Positions 35,701 through 42,759 of a stretch of DNA of 53,671 nucleotides are shown piece by piece. Source of the DNA: Pelobacter sp. UBA6812 (GTDB lineage Bacteria > Desulfobacterota > Desulfuromonadia > Desulfuromonadales > Syntrophotaleaceae); the NCBI GenBank assembly GCA_002452265.1, contig DKEW01000012.1, forward strand, positions 1 to 53,671, in the 5' to 3' direction. Each line of letters begins with the position of its first letter. Positions within the stretch are counted from its first letter, which is position 1. Under the pieces are notes generated by a model. The model did not search any database, was not told the origin of the DNA, and worked only from the letters and a program-made list of their open reading frames with translations. Both the position numbers and the translations under genes were made by a program.

Positions 35701-36986
35701 AAGGCACCTATGCCATTGTCACGCTCGGCTGCAAAACCAATCAGTTCGAATCCACCGCCATGGCCGAGCAATTGGAACAGGCTGGATTTGAACGGGTCGA
35801 TTACAGCACCGGCGCTGAGCTGGTTATCGTCAATACCTGTACCGTAACCGCAGCCACCGACAGTCAGTCGCGTAATCTCATTCGCCGGGCAAGGCGCCTT
35901 AATCCATCCTGCAGGGTGGTTGTCACCGGTTGCTACGCCCAGGTCGATCCTGCTGCTCTGGAAAATCTGCCGGGAGTCGATCTGGTGCTGGGCAACGAAG
36001 AGAAGGGTGAATTGTTGCGCTTGCTGAGCGCCAATGGACCAAAGGTCCGGGTCGGCGATATCCGCCAGGCCCGTGGTGTAACCTTTGATTTGAACTCCTT
36101 CGGCAGTCGCAGCCGTGCTTTTGTTCAAATTCAAAATGGCTGCAATGCTTTTTGTTCTTATTGCATTATTCCTCATGCCAGGGGGCCCAGTCGCTCCGCT
36201 TTGCCGGACCAGATACTGGAACAGGTGGCGAAATTCTGTGCGGCCGGTTTTCCGGAAATCGTTCTGACCGGTATTCATGTCGGAGGCTATGGCAACGATC
36301 TGCAGCCGCCTTCAACCCTGACAGCATTGGTGCGGCGGTTATTGGAAGCAACACAGGTCAGGCGCCTGCGCATCGGCTCCATAGAACCGCTGGAATTATC
36401 TCCCGAGCTTATCGAACTGGTGGCCCGGTCCGAGCGCCTCTGCCCGCATTTTCATATTCCGCTGCAGGCCGGGGATGACGACATCCTCAAGGCCATGAAT
36501 CGCCATTATTCCGTCGATTATTTCCGCAGTCTCATTCAAGGGATTAAGGCGCGCTTGCCGGATGCCGCCATCGGTCTCGACGTTATCACCGGATTTCCCG
36601 GCGAAACGGAGCAGGCTTTTGCCAATACCACGGCTCTTATAACGGAATTGCCCGTCAGCCATTTGCATGTTTTCCCCTTCAGTCGGCGTCCCGGTACCCC
36701 CGCGGCTACTATGCCGCAGCAAATTCCAGGAGATGTTGCCCGTCAGCGCGCCGCGCAACTGCGCACCCTCGGGGAATCCAAACAGCTTCATTACGCCCAG
36801 CGCTTTGTCGGCCGCCAGCTCGATGTCGTGGTGGAAGGAAAAAAACGCAACGGTTGGCGAAACGGCCTCACCGTGCATTATCTTCCGGTAAGGTTTGCCG
36901 CGCCTGCCAAGCTGGACCGCCGATCGGTAACTGTTGAGATTATTGAAAGCCGGGAAGAAGGATTGATCGGCAGATTGATTGATTGA
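35697..36986 (+). CDS. mtaB: tRNA t6A37 methylthiotransferase MtaB
   Basis: This 429-residue radical-SAM methylthiotransferase makes ms2t6A at position 37 of ANN-decoding tRNAs. The N-terminal cluster cysteines are in TLGCKTNQFES, VNTCTVT and VTGCYAQ. The radical SAM motif is NGCNAFCSYCIIPHARG (CxxxCxxC, about residues 145-161). SRRPGTPAA and a C-terminal TRAM-like segment follow. MtaB is preferred to MiaB because of LGCKTNQ and length. It overlaps mnmA by ATGA, so two sulfur-consuming tRNA enzymes are coupled. Confidence 0.94.
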   Translation: MKGTYAIVTLGCKTNQFESTAMAEQLEQAGFERVDYSTGAELVIVNTCTVTAATDSQSRNLIRRARRLNPSCRVVVTGCYAQVDPAALENLPGVDLVLGNEEKGELLRLLSANGPKVRVGDIRQARGVTFDLNSFGSRSRAFVQIQNGCNAFCSYCIIPHARGPSRSALPDQILEQVAKFCAAGFPEIVLTGIHVGGYGNDLQPPSTLTALVRRLLEATQVRRLRIGSIEPLELSPELIELVARSERLCPHFHIPLQAGDDDILKAMNRHYSVDYFRSLIQGIKARLPDAAIGLDVITGFPGETEQAFANTTALITELPVSHLHVFPFSRRPGTPAATMPQQIPGDVARQRAAQLRTLGESKQLHYAQRFVGRQLDVVVEGKKRNGWRNGLTVHYLPVRFAAPAKLDRRSVTVEIIESREEGLIGRLID

Positions 36987-37073
36987 GACTTTCACGATCC
37001 GTAAGCCAACGTAAAAAGGCCCCGTTTAAAAACCAAGACGTTTACTTAAAGTGTTGAAAAATGGTGGTGGAGT

Positions 37074-37104
37074 AGGCTTCTCAATGTTTGAGGAGCCTTT
37101 TTTC
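37074..37104 (+). terminator. Rho-independent terminator after mtaB
   Basis: AGGCTTCTCAA / TTGAGGAGCCT forms an 11-bp stem with one G-U pair and a TGT loop. TTTTTT follows. Confidence 0.85.
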
Positions 37105-37189
37105 ATTTAATGCCTAAACAAGCAATAAGTGAAAATGACACCTCGACCCCGTTCCACCTGATCTGTCAAGGACATCATTTTTTTGTGGA

Positions 37190-37217
37190 TTGACAATCAA
37201 CTTCATATCGTTAAAGT
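37190..37217 (+). promoter_or_regulatory. Candidate promoter for the PAS-GGDEF-EAL gene
   Basis: TTGACA at 37190-37195 and TAAAGT at 37212-37217 are 16 bases apart. They lie about 45 bases before the proposed start. The -35 is perfect and the -10 fair. Confidence 0.4.
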
Positions 37218-37261
37218 TTTCATGTGTAATGGTTTGCGAATTTGCGGCAAGGAGATACGCA

Positions 37262-39403
37262 TTGATTCCCGATATGCCTGTATATGAAAACAAACAATTT
37301 CAGGCCGTATTTGAAAAATCTGCTATCCCTATGGCAACAGTTACCCCGGCAGCTGAAATACTCTCAGTCAATCAGGTCTTCGCACAGTTCCTTGGTTGCA
37401 CTCAGGACGAACTTGTAGGGAAATCCGTTTACGATATCACTCATCCTGCCGACCTAGAAAAAACTAAGGTTTTCTACAATGATATCGCGAAAGGAAAATG
37501 TGACGATTTTTCGTATGAAAAACGCTATTTCCGTCAAGACGGTTCAATCGTCTGGGGACTGGTGACACTTACTTGGCTGTCCAGTAGTGGAGAAAAGGAC
37601 AAGTTGTGTGTCGCGATCATTCAAGATATTACCAATCATAAGAATGCTGAAAGTCAATTGCAGCAAAGTGAGGAACTGTACCGCTGCCTGGTAGAAAATA
37701 TTGACTTAGGCATCGCCTTGGTCGATGAAAATCATAATATCCTCAAGCTGAACAATGCTGTGGCCCAGAGGTTCAGCAAGGCACCAGAATCCTTTGTTGG
37801 CAAGAAGTGTTTCCATGCATTTGAGAAAAAAGATGCCATCTGTCAGCACTGTCCAGGTGTACATGCGTTAAAAGAGGGAACGCCCCGTATTGTGGAGACG
37901 GAAGGCGTGCGCGATGATGGCAGTCGTTTTTTGGTCCGCCTACGGGCAATGCCTGTATTCGATTCTGACGGAAAAGCAAGGAAGTTCATCGAGGTGACAG
38001 AAGATCTAACGTACACGAGAGGGGTAGAGACCAAGCTACAGCAAAACCAGGACCGCCTCAACTACCTCGCCCATCATGATCACCTTACCGGATTGCCAAA
38101 TCGAACCCTGCTCTATGACCGGTTGATGCAGGCACTTGATCGGGCAATCCGTGTAAAAGAAGGGTTGGCCATCATTGTTTTTGCTCTCGACCACTTCCAG
38201 AAGATCAACAATATCCTCGGCTATTCAGTTGGCAATCAAGTCCTGAAACAAGTGAGCAAGCGTCTTTTGGCGAAGTTGCGTAAGTCCGACAGCCTGTGCC
38301 TGGCCGGTGAAAATGAATTCGTAATGATCCTTGAAAAAGACAGCAGTGCCATCCGCTTTGACAAGGTCGCTCAAATAATTCTGAAAAGTTTGAACTCCAA
38401 GCCGTTTGTGGTGGGCGGGCATGAATTGCATATCAGTGCCTCGGTAGGGGTCAGCCATTATCCCGAGGACGGGGATGACGTCGAAACACTTCTGCGGGCT
38501 GCCGAAGTGGCATGCACCCGCGCCCACGAACAAGGAGGCAACGGTTATCAGTATTACCGACCGGAGATGGAGGAAAATTCCAAACGATTGCTGCTATTGG
38601 AAAACCTCCTTCATAGGGCCTTGGATGAAGATCAATTTACCGTCTATTACCAGCCTCAGGTCAACCCCATTTCGGGACAAATAATCGGCATGGAAGCACT
38701 GGTGCGATGGAATCATCCCGAGATGGGGCAGATCTCGCCGGGCGAGTTCATCCCCCTGGCCGAAGAAACGGGGCTTATTCTCGCCCTTGGTCGCAAGGTA
38801 TTGTTGAAAGCATGTCAGCAGGCAAAGGAATGGCTTACGGCCGGGTTGCTGGATTTTCGGGTAGCAGTTAACCTCTCCCCTCAGCAAATAACCAAAGGGG
38901 ATTTGCTCAAAACAATTCAAAAGTGTCTCAAAATGGCAGATCTTTCACCTGAGTACCTTGAGCTCGAGATCACTGAAAGTGCCCTCATAGAAAATCCAGA
39001 ACTCGCTTTTTCGATGCTTCAGGCGATAAGGAACATGGGAATTAGGGTGGCGCTCGATGATTTCGGCACCGGTTATTCTTCCCTTAGCTACCTTAAGGAT
39101 TTCCCGGTAGATCGACTTAAAATCGCCCAGGAGTTTATCCGCAACATTTTGGTCGCCAGCAAGGATGTTGCTATCATTCAATCTGTTTTAGCCTTGGGCC
39201 GAGCTTTTGAAATCAATGTCATTGCGGAAGGGGTGGAAAATATAGATCAACTCGAATTACTGCTCTCGATGGGCTGTACCCAGATTCAAGGATATTATTT
39301 CGCCAGGCCGTTGGAGCCAAAAACAGCTACCAGGTATTTGAAACAAGGATTCGGACCGATGGCTCGTTCCATTGAAGTTTCAACGCAAAATCCATCCAAG
39401 TGA
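37262..39403 (+). CDS. PAS-PAS-GGDEF-EAL signalling protein, TTG start
   Basis: This 713-residue soluble protein has PAS domains at about residues 15-130 and 145-265, then GGDEF (about 275-435) and EAL (about 445-700). The GGDEF loop is degenerate (AGENEF, about 348-353), so cyclase activity is unlikely. The EAL domain keeps EALVRW, VNLSPQQ, ELEITES, DDFGTGYSS, EGVEN and QGYYFARP, so it probably hydrolyses c-di-GMP. Its usual LKID is LKIA. The second PAS contains a CxxCP motif (AICQHCPG). TTG 37262 has AAGGAG 7 bases upstream, whereas ATG 37274 is 19 bases away. Confidence 0.92.
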   Translation: MIPDMPVYENKQFQAVFEKSAIPMATVTPAAEILSVNQVFAQFLGCTQDELVGKSVYDITHPADLEKTKVFYNDIAKGKCDDFSYEKRYFRQDGSIVWGLVTLTWLSSSGEKDKLCVAIIQDITNHKNAESQLQQSEELYRCLVENIDLGIALVDENHNILKLNNAVAQRFSKAPESFVGKKCFHAFEKKDAICQHCPGVHALKEGTPRIVETEGVRDDGSRFLVRLRAMPVFDSDGKARKFIEVTEDLTYTRGVETKLQQNQDRLNYLAHHDHLTGLPNRTLLYDRLMQALDRAIRVKEGLAIIVFALDHFQKINNILGYSVGNQVLKQVSKRLLAKLRKSDSLCLAGENEFVMILEKDSSAIRFDKVAQIILKSLNSKPFVVGGHELHISASVGVSHYPEDGDDVETLLRAAEVACTRAHEQGGNGYQYYRPEMEENSKRLLLLENLLHRALDEDQFTVYYQPQVNPISGQIIGMEALVRWNHPEMGQISPGEFIPLAEETGLILALGRKVLLKACQQAKEWLTAGLLDFRVAVNLSPQQITKGDLLKTIQKCLKMADLSPEYLELEITESALIENPELAFSMLQAIRNMGIRVALDDFGTGYSSLSYLKDFPVDRLKIAQEFIRNILVASKDVAIIQSVLALGRAFEINVIAEGVENIDQLELLLSMGCTQIQGYYFARPLEPKTATRYLKQGFGPMARSIEVSTQNPSK

Positions 39404-39532
39404 GATAATTAAACATTGAAATCAATAGCAGAGGGATTCCAGGGACGTTATTTATTTGTCCACTGACCTCCGAATTTAATAGCCGTAATAGACTACGGCC
39501 CCTTTAGGGCGCCCCCGATCAACCACACAAAG

Positions 39533-39562
39533 AAGGCCAGACGAATCGTATCGTCTGGCCTT
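39533..39562. terminator. Bidirectional terminator
   Basis: AAGGCCAGACGA / TCGTCTGGCCTT is a perfect 12-bp stem with an ATCGTA loop and T/A runs on both sides. It suits the PAS-EAL gene (plus) and the small minus-strand ORF. Confidence 0.85.
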
Positions 39563-39571
39563 TTGGCGTTT

Positions 39572-39835
39572 TCAGTTCGGGGCAATCGGAATGCCGGACG
39601 ATTTCCGGGGCATCGCTCCTTGAGTCGTCCGCCTGATTTCCGGCAGTAGAATCGGCACCATGCCTTTCAATACCTGGAGTGGCAGGGCTGAGGTGAAGGA
39701 GAAGTTCTCAGCCGAGCTGCCTGTGATAAAGGCGGTCAGGGTGCCGTAATGATGGTCTCCCAGATACAAGACAAAGGTGGCGGTGTGGCTAAGGGCCCGC
39801 GAGGAGGTTTTGTATCCGCTGGCGATCGAGTTCAT
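39572..39835 (-). CDS. Unrecognised small ORF, possibly a gene remnant
   Basis: The frame is open on the minus strand from 39976 to 39572. Only the last 87 codons (from the ATG at 39833-39835) look coding. They use G/C at third positions, as in real genes here, and read MNSIASGYKTSS... with a hydrophobic stretch near FVLYLGDHHYGTLTAF. A clear terminator follows the stop. There is no ribosome site at that ATG and the upstream part looks random, so it may be the 3' part of a broken gene. I do not recognise the family. Confidence 0.35.
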   Translation of the reverse strand: MNSIASGYKTSSRALSHTATFVLYLGDHHYGTLTAFITGSSAENFSFTSALPLQVLKGMVPILLPEIRRTTQGAMPRKSSGIPIAPN

Positions 39836-39978
39836 GATGCGGTTGTCGCCATTCCGATTACCAGCACGGTTCTGACCCGTGAATCCCTGGCGTTTTTCGC
39901 CTAGGGATGCATCGTCCAGCCGTAGACCCCGTGGCGAATTGCATATGTTTTGTTTCTGGATCGACAGCCATATCAAAA

Positions 39979-40008
39979 CCCCCTGGTCATTCTAGACCAG
40001 GGGGTTCC
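39979..40008 (-). terminator. Terminator after the rubredoxin-like gene
   Basis: On the minus strand AACCCCCTGGTC pairs perfectly with GACCAGGGGGTT (12 bp) and is followed by TTTTG. It lies 24 bases past the stop of the 39-residue gene. Confidence 0.88.
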
Positions 40009-40031
40009 AGAAAAGCATTATGCTAGGTAAA

Positions 40032-40151
40032 CTATTTGATTTTGATGAATTTGCTGCTGTTTACACCGCATTTTGAGCAGGTCTGCGGAGGAGAATCACC
40101 TTCGTGTTTCAGACCACAAACAGTACATTGCCAGGTTCTTTTGATAGGCAT
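40032..40151 (-). CDS. 39-residue rubredoxin-like microprotein
   Basis: This very short protein reads MPIKRTWQCTVCGLKHEGD, then SPPQTCSKCGVNSSKF. It has two CxxC pairs 15 residues apart, as in the iron site of rubredoxin and of rubrerythrin C-terminal domains. It lacks the aromatic core and length of true rubredoxins (about 52 residues). It would bind one iron or zinc. The GGGAG ribosome site 7 bases before the ATG, a near-consensus promoter and a terminator all frame it as a complete single gene. It could be an electron-transfer or metal-sensing protein. Confidence 0.82.
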   Translation of the reverse strand: MPIKRTWQCTVCGLKHEGDSPPQTCSKCGVNSSKFIKIK

Positions 40152-40211
40152 AACTAACTCCCTTGGTTTGAGATGAAAGAGTGGGGTGAATCTCTTACAA
40201 AACGTGGTCCA

Positions 40212-40240
40212 TATATAACCCCTGAGGTCATAATTGTCAA
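40212..40240 (-). promoter_or_regulatory. Near-consensus promoter for the rubredoxin-like gene
   Basis: On the minus strand TTGACA (40235-40240) and TATATA (40212-40217) are 17 bases apart. Transcription would begin near 40205, leaving a leader of about 54 bases. Confidence 0.7.
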
Positions 40241-40264
40241 GGGCAAATACAGGAAAAGTGAAAA

Positions 40265-41083
40265 TTAATGATGGTCGGGAAAGATGCGGCCAGCAGTTGC
40301 CATTAAAATACCGGGACGATCGCTCATCACTCCATCCACACCCATGCGGAGCAGACGTTCCATGTCCGCGCTTTCGTTTATGGTCCAGACGTGGATCTCC
40401 AAATTCAAGGCGTGGGCTGCGGCAATGGTTTGCGGGGTGATCAGGGTTTGCCCCTCGTAGCTCTCGGGGATTTGCAGCGCCGCTGCCGGAGGATGGTAGG
40501 AGGTAAGGCACCCCCCTTGCAGCCAGGCGAAAAAGCTGACCAGTTCTGCGTAGCTGTAACTGGTGGGAATATGCTGCATCTCGCATAGAGGGCGCAGACG
40601 GGCCATAATCGCGTCATTCTCAGACGCAAGCAACACGCGGTCCACCATGCCTGCCTTGCGGATGACCTCCAACGTTGTTTTCTCCATGGCCGGGCTTTCC
40701 TGTTTTATTTCGATATTAATAAATAGGGCTCCGGGAAAACGGAGTAAAACTTCAGCGAGGGTGGGAACCTTGATGCCAAGCCCACGGTGCGGGAAATTAC
40801 CACCCTGGTCAGGGGTAAAGGTCGCTCCTGCGTCGTATTGTTGCAGTTCGAAAAGGGTTAGATCGGCAACGTTCACATCGACGCCGCAGGTGCGAAGTAA
40901 CGATTCATCGTGCAGAACCACCACTTCACCATCTTTGGTCGCGCGTACATCGAGTTCCAGGTAGGGCAGGCCGGTGGCAACAGCGTGGGCAAACGCTGGC
41001 AGGGTGTTCTCCGGGAATTCGGCGGAGCTGCCACGGTGCCCGAATAAACGCGGGCGCGGTCCCTCGAAATATTTTGATTTCAT
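40265..41083 (-). CDS. Glycerophosphodiester phosphodiesterase
   Basis: This 272-residue enzyme hydrolyses glycerophosphodiesters to glycerol-3-phosphate and an alcohol. Key residues are in FGHRGSSAEFPENTLPAF (about 14-31), ELDVRATKDGEVVVLHDESL (metal-binding EVD/HD region, here ELD and LHD), and IEIK near 115. There is no signal peptide, so it is cytoplasmic, like UgpQ. It overlaps the MFS gene by 4 bases (ATGA), and the two are cotranscribed. Confidence 0.94.
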   Translation of the reverse strand: MKSKYFEGPRPRLFGHRGSSAEFPENTLPAFAHAVATGLPYLELDVRATKDGEVVVLHDESLLRTCGVDVNVADLTLFELQQYDAGATFTPDQGGNFPHRGLGIKVPTLAEVLLRFPGALFINIEIKQESPAMEKTTLEVIRKAGMVDRVLLASENDAIMARLRPLCEMQHIPTSYSYAELVSFFAWLQGGCLTSYHPPAAALQIPESYEGQTLITPQTIAAAHALNLEIHVWTINESADMERLLRMGVDGVMSDRPGILMATAGRIFPDHH

Positions 41084-42402
41084 GGTTTTAGCTCCTGGGC
41101 GGCCTGTTGGCCGCGTTGCACGTTGACGGTGAGCAGCAGTCCGATGCCGGTCAGAAAGAAAAGTCCCAGACCGAGAATCGCCAAGCGGTTGGAACCCGTC
41201 AGTTGGGCCAGGACGCCGAAGGAGAGGGGACCCAGGATGGCGGCGAATTTGCCGCTGACCGCATAAAAACTGTAAAATTCAGCATTTTTCCCCTCTGGGA
41301 TCAGGGATGCGTAAAGAGATCGGCTGATGGCCTGACTGCCACCGAGAATAAGCGCTACCGCCAACCCCATAATCCAGAACTGCCAACCATGCTGCATGCC
41401 ATAGGCGTACACCGTAACGGCGAGAAACAGAACCAACGATAGCAGTACGGCGCGCTTGGAGCCCCACTGGCGGGCCATACGACCAAACAGCAATGAGCCG
41501 GGCATGGCGACGAACTGGATCATAAGATAGCAGCCGAGGATACTGCTGGTGCCAAGTCCAAGTTCGTCTTTGGCAAAGATGGCGGCTACCGCAATAATGG
41601 TCTGGATGCCATCGTTGTAAAAGAGATAGGCCAGCAGGAAACGCAGCATGTCAGGGTAGCTGCGCAGGTCTTTCCAGATTTGCCACAAGGTTTGCATGCG
41701 AGAGGTAGCAACCGGCTGTACAGCCGGATGAGGGATCATGTCCTCGCGCAGATACAGGAAGGTCGGAACGGAAAATCCCAGCCACCACAGGCCGGTCAGA
41801 AAAAACGTCAATCGCGTAGCCTGGGAAGGGGTGGACAGGCCTATCCAGGTGGGATGCTGGATGAGCAGGAAGCTCAGCAGCAGCATCAGGCCGCCGCCGA
41901 TATAGCCAAGTGCAAAGCCTCGGGCCGACAGGCGGTCTATATCCGGGCCCTGCGCTAAAGCTGGAAGAAACGCATTGTAGAAGATGTTGGCGGCTGCAAA
42001 GCACACATTGGCAATCACGAACAGGCCCGCAGCCAGCAGATAGCGACCGGGACCGGCCAGGGCCAGCGAACTGGTAAGGCAGGCACCGGCGATACTGAGA
42101 ATAACAAGCCAACGCCTGCGGCAACGGCTACGATCCGCCTGCGCCCCCAGCCCCGGGGCAACAAGTGCTACAAGCATCATCGAGCCTGCCACCGCGTAGC
42201 TCCAAAGGGCTGTGGCGGTCAATGGGCCTCCGATGACTGGCAGGGAGACCCCGTTTGCCGGGACCAGCGAGACGAAATACACAGGCAGCACTGCCGCCAG
42301 GATCACCGTGGCGAATGCTGAATTGGCCCAATCATACATGCACCAGCCGAACCAGGCCTCGCGGCGCGATGGTCCCACTCCGGTGTCTTTGCATTCCAGC
42401 AT
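41080..42402 (-). CDS. MFS transporter, UMF1/Atg22-like
   Basis: This 440-residue protein has about twelve membrane helices. The start FGWCMYDWANSAFATVILAA is the hallmark of the UMF1 (Atg22-like) MFS group. LGGSQAISRSLYASLIPEGK, with FYSFYAVSGKFAA after it, is also typical. It probably exports or imports a small molecule, which is unknown. The downstream glycerophosphodiesterase suggests a link to phospholipid turnover, though weakly. Confidence 0.9.
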   Translation of the reverse strand: MLECKDTGVGPSRREAWFGWCMYDWANSAFATVILAAVLPVYFVSLVPANGVSLPVIGGPLTATALWSYAVAGSMMLVALVAPGLGAQADRSRCRRRWLVILSIAGACLTSSLALAGPGRYLLAAGLFVIANVCFAAANIFYNAFLPALAQGPDIDRLSARGFALGYIGGGLMLLLSFLLIQHPTWIGLSTPSQATRLTFFLTGLWWLGFSVPTFLYLREDMIPHPAVQPVATSRMQTLWQIWKDLRSYPDMLRFLLAYLFYNDGIQTIIAVAAIFAKDELGLGTSSILGCYLMIQFVAMPGSLLFGRMARQWGSKRAVLLSLVLFLAVTVYAYGMQHGWQFWIMGLAVALILGGSQAISRSLYASLIPEGKNAEFYSFYAVSGKFAAILGPLSFGVLAQLTGSNRLAILGLGLFFLTGIGLLLTVNVQRGQQAAQELKP

Positions 42403-42435
42403 GGCAGTTAGCCTTATAATGCGGGTTTCATGAAG

Positions 42436-42457
42436 CAGGGGGGCTACAGCCCCCCTG
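42436..42457. other. 9-bp hairpin between the YkgJ-like and MFS genes
   Basis: CAGGGGGGC pairs with GCCCCCCTG around a TACA loop. No U-tract follows on the minus strand, so termination is uncertain. Confidence 0.45.
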
Positions 42458-42471
42458 TGTCTTGCAGGACC

Positions 42472-42759
42472 TTAATTATCTTTGTTGCCCTCGTCGCGCA
42501 TATACCGTACATAGGCGCAGTCCTCAGGCAGCCAATCGGCTTTGCGCACGAGTTCGGGGGTTAGTTTGACACAACCTTCACCGACATCAAACCTCTTGTG
42601 ATAAACCTTGCAGCTGCGGGTTGCCACATCCAGAAACCGGCAAGCGATCGTGCTGGTGTGCAGTCGTCCCTGCTTGTCGGCGAATTTTTCAAAACAACAT
42701 TCGCCACACTGCTGACAGATGTCTTCCCATGATGTCACAGGATTTATCCGGTCAGGCAC
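42472..42759 (-). CDS. YkgJ-type cysteine-cluster protein
   Basis: This protein of about 95 residues shows the metal-binding pattern ICQQCGECCFEKF, then IACRFLDVATRSCKVYHKRF and GCVKL. It matches the CxxCxxCC family (YkgJ/DUF) of putative zinc or iron-sulfur proteins. The function is unknown. The GTG at 42757-42759 overlaps the nrdJ stop, suggesting coupled translation. Another GTG at 42736-42738 is equally possible, and neither has a clear ribosome site. It is probably cotranscribed with nrdJ. Confidence 0.75.
   Translation of the reverse strand: MPDRINPVTSWEDICQQCGECCFEKFADKQGRLHTSTIACRFLDVATRSCKVYHKRFDVGEGCVKLTPELVRKADWLPEDCAYVRYMRDEGNKDN

Noticed and set aside
35744..35753. GTTCGAATCC, resembling a tRNA T-loop
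   Set aside because: It lies inside mtaB, and no acceptor or anticodon stems can be formed around it.
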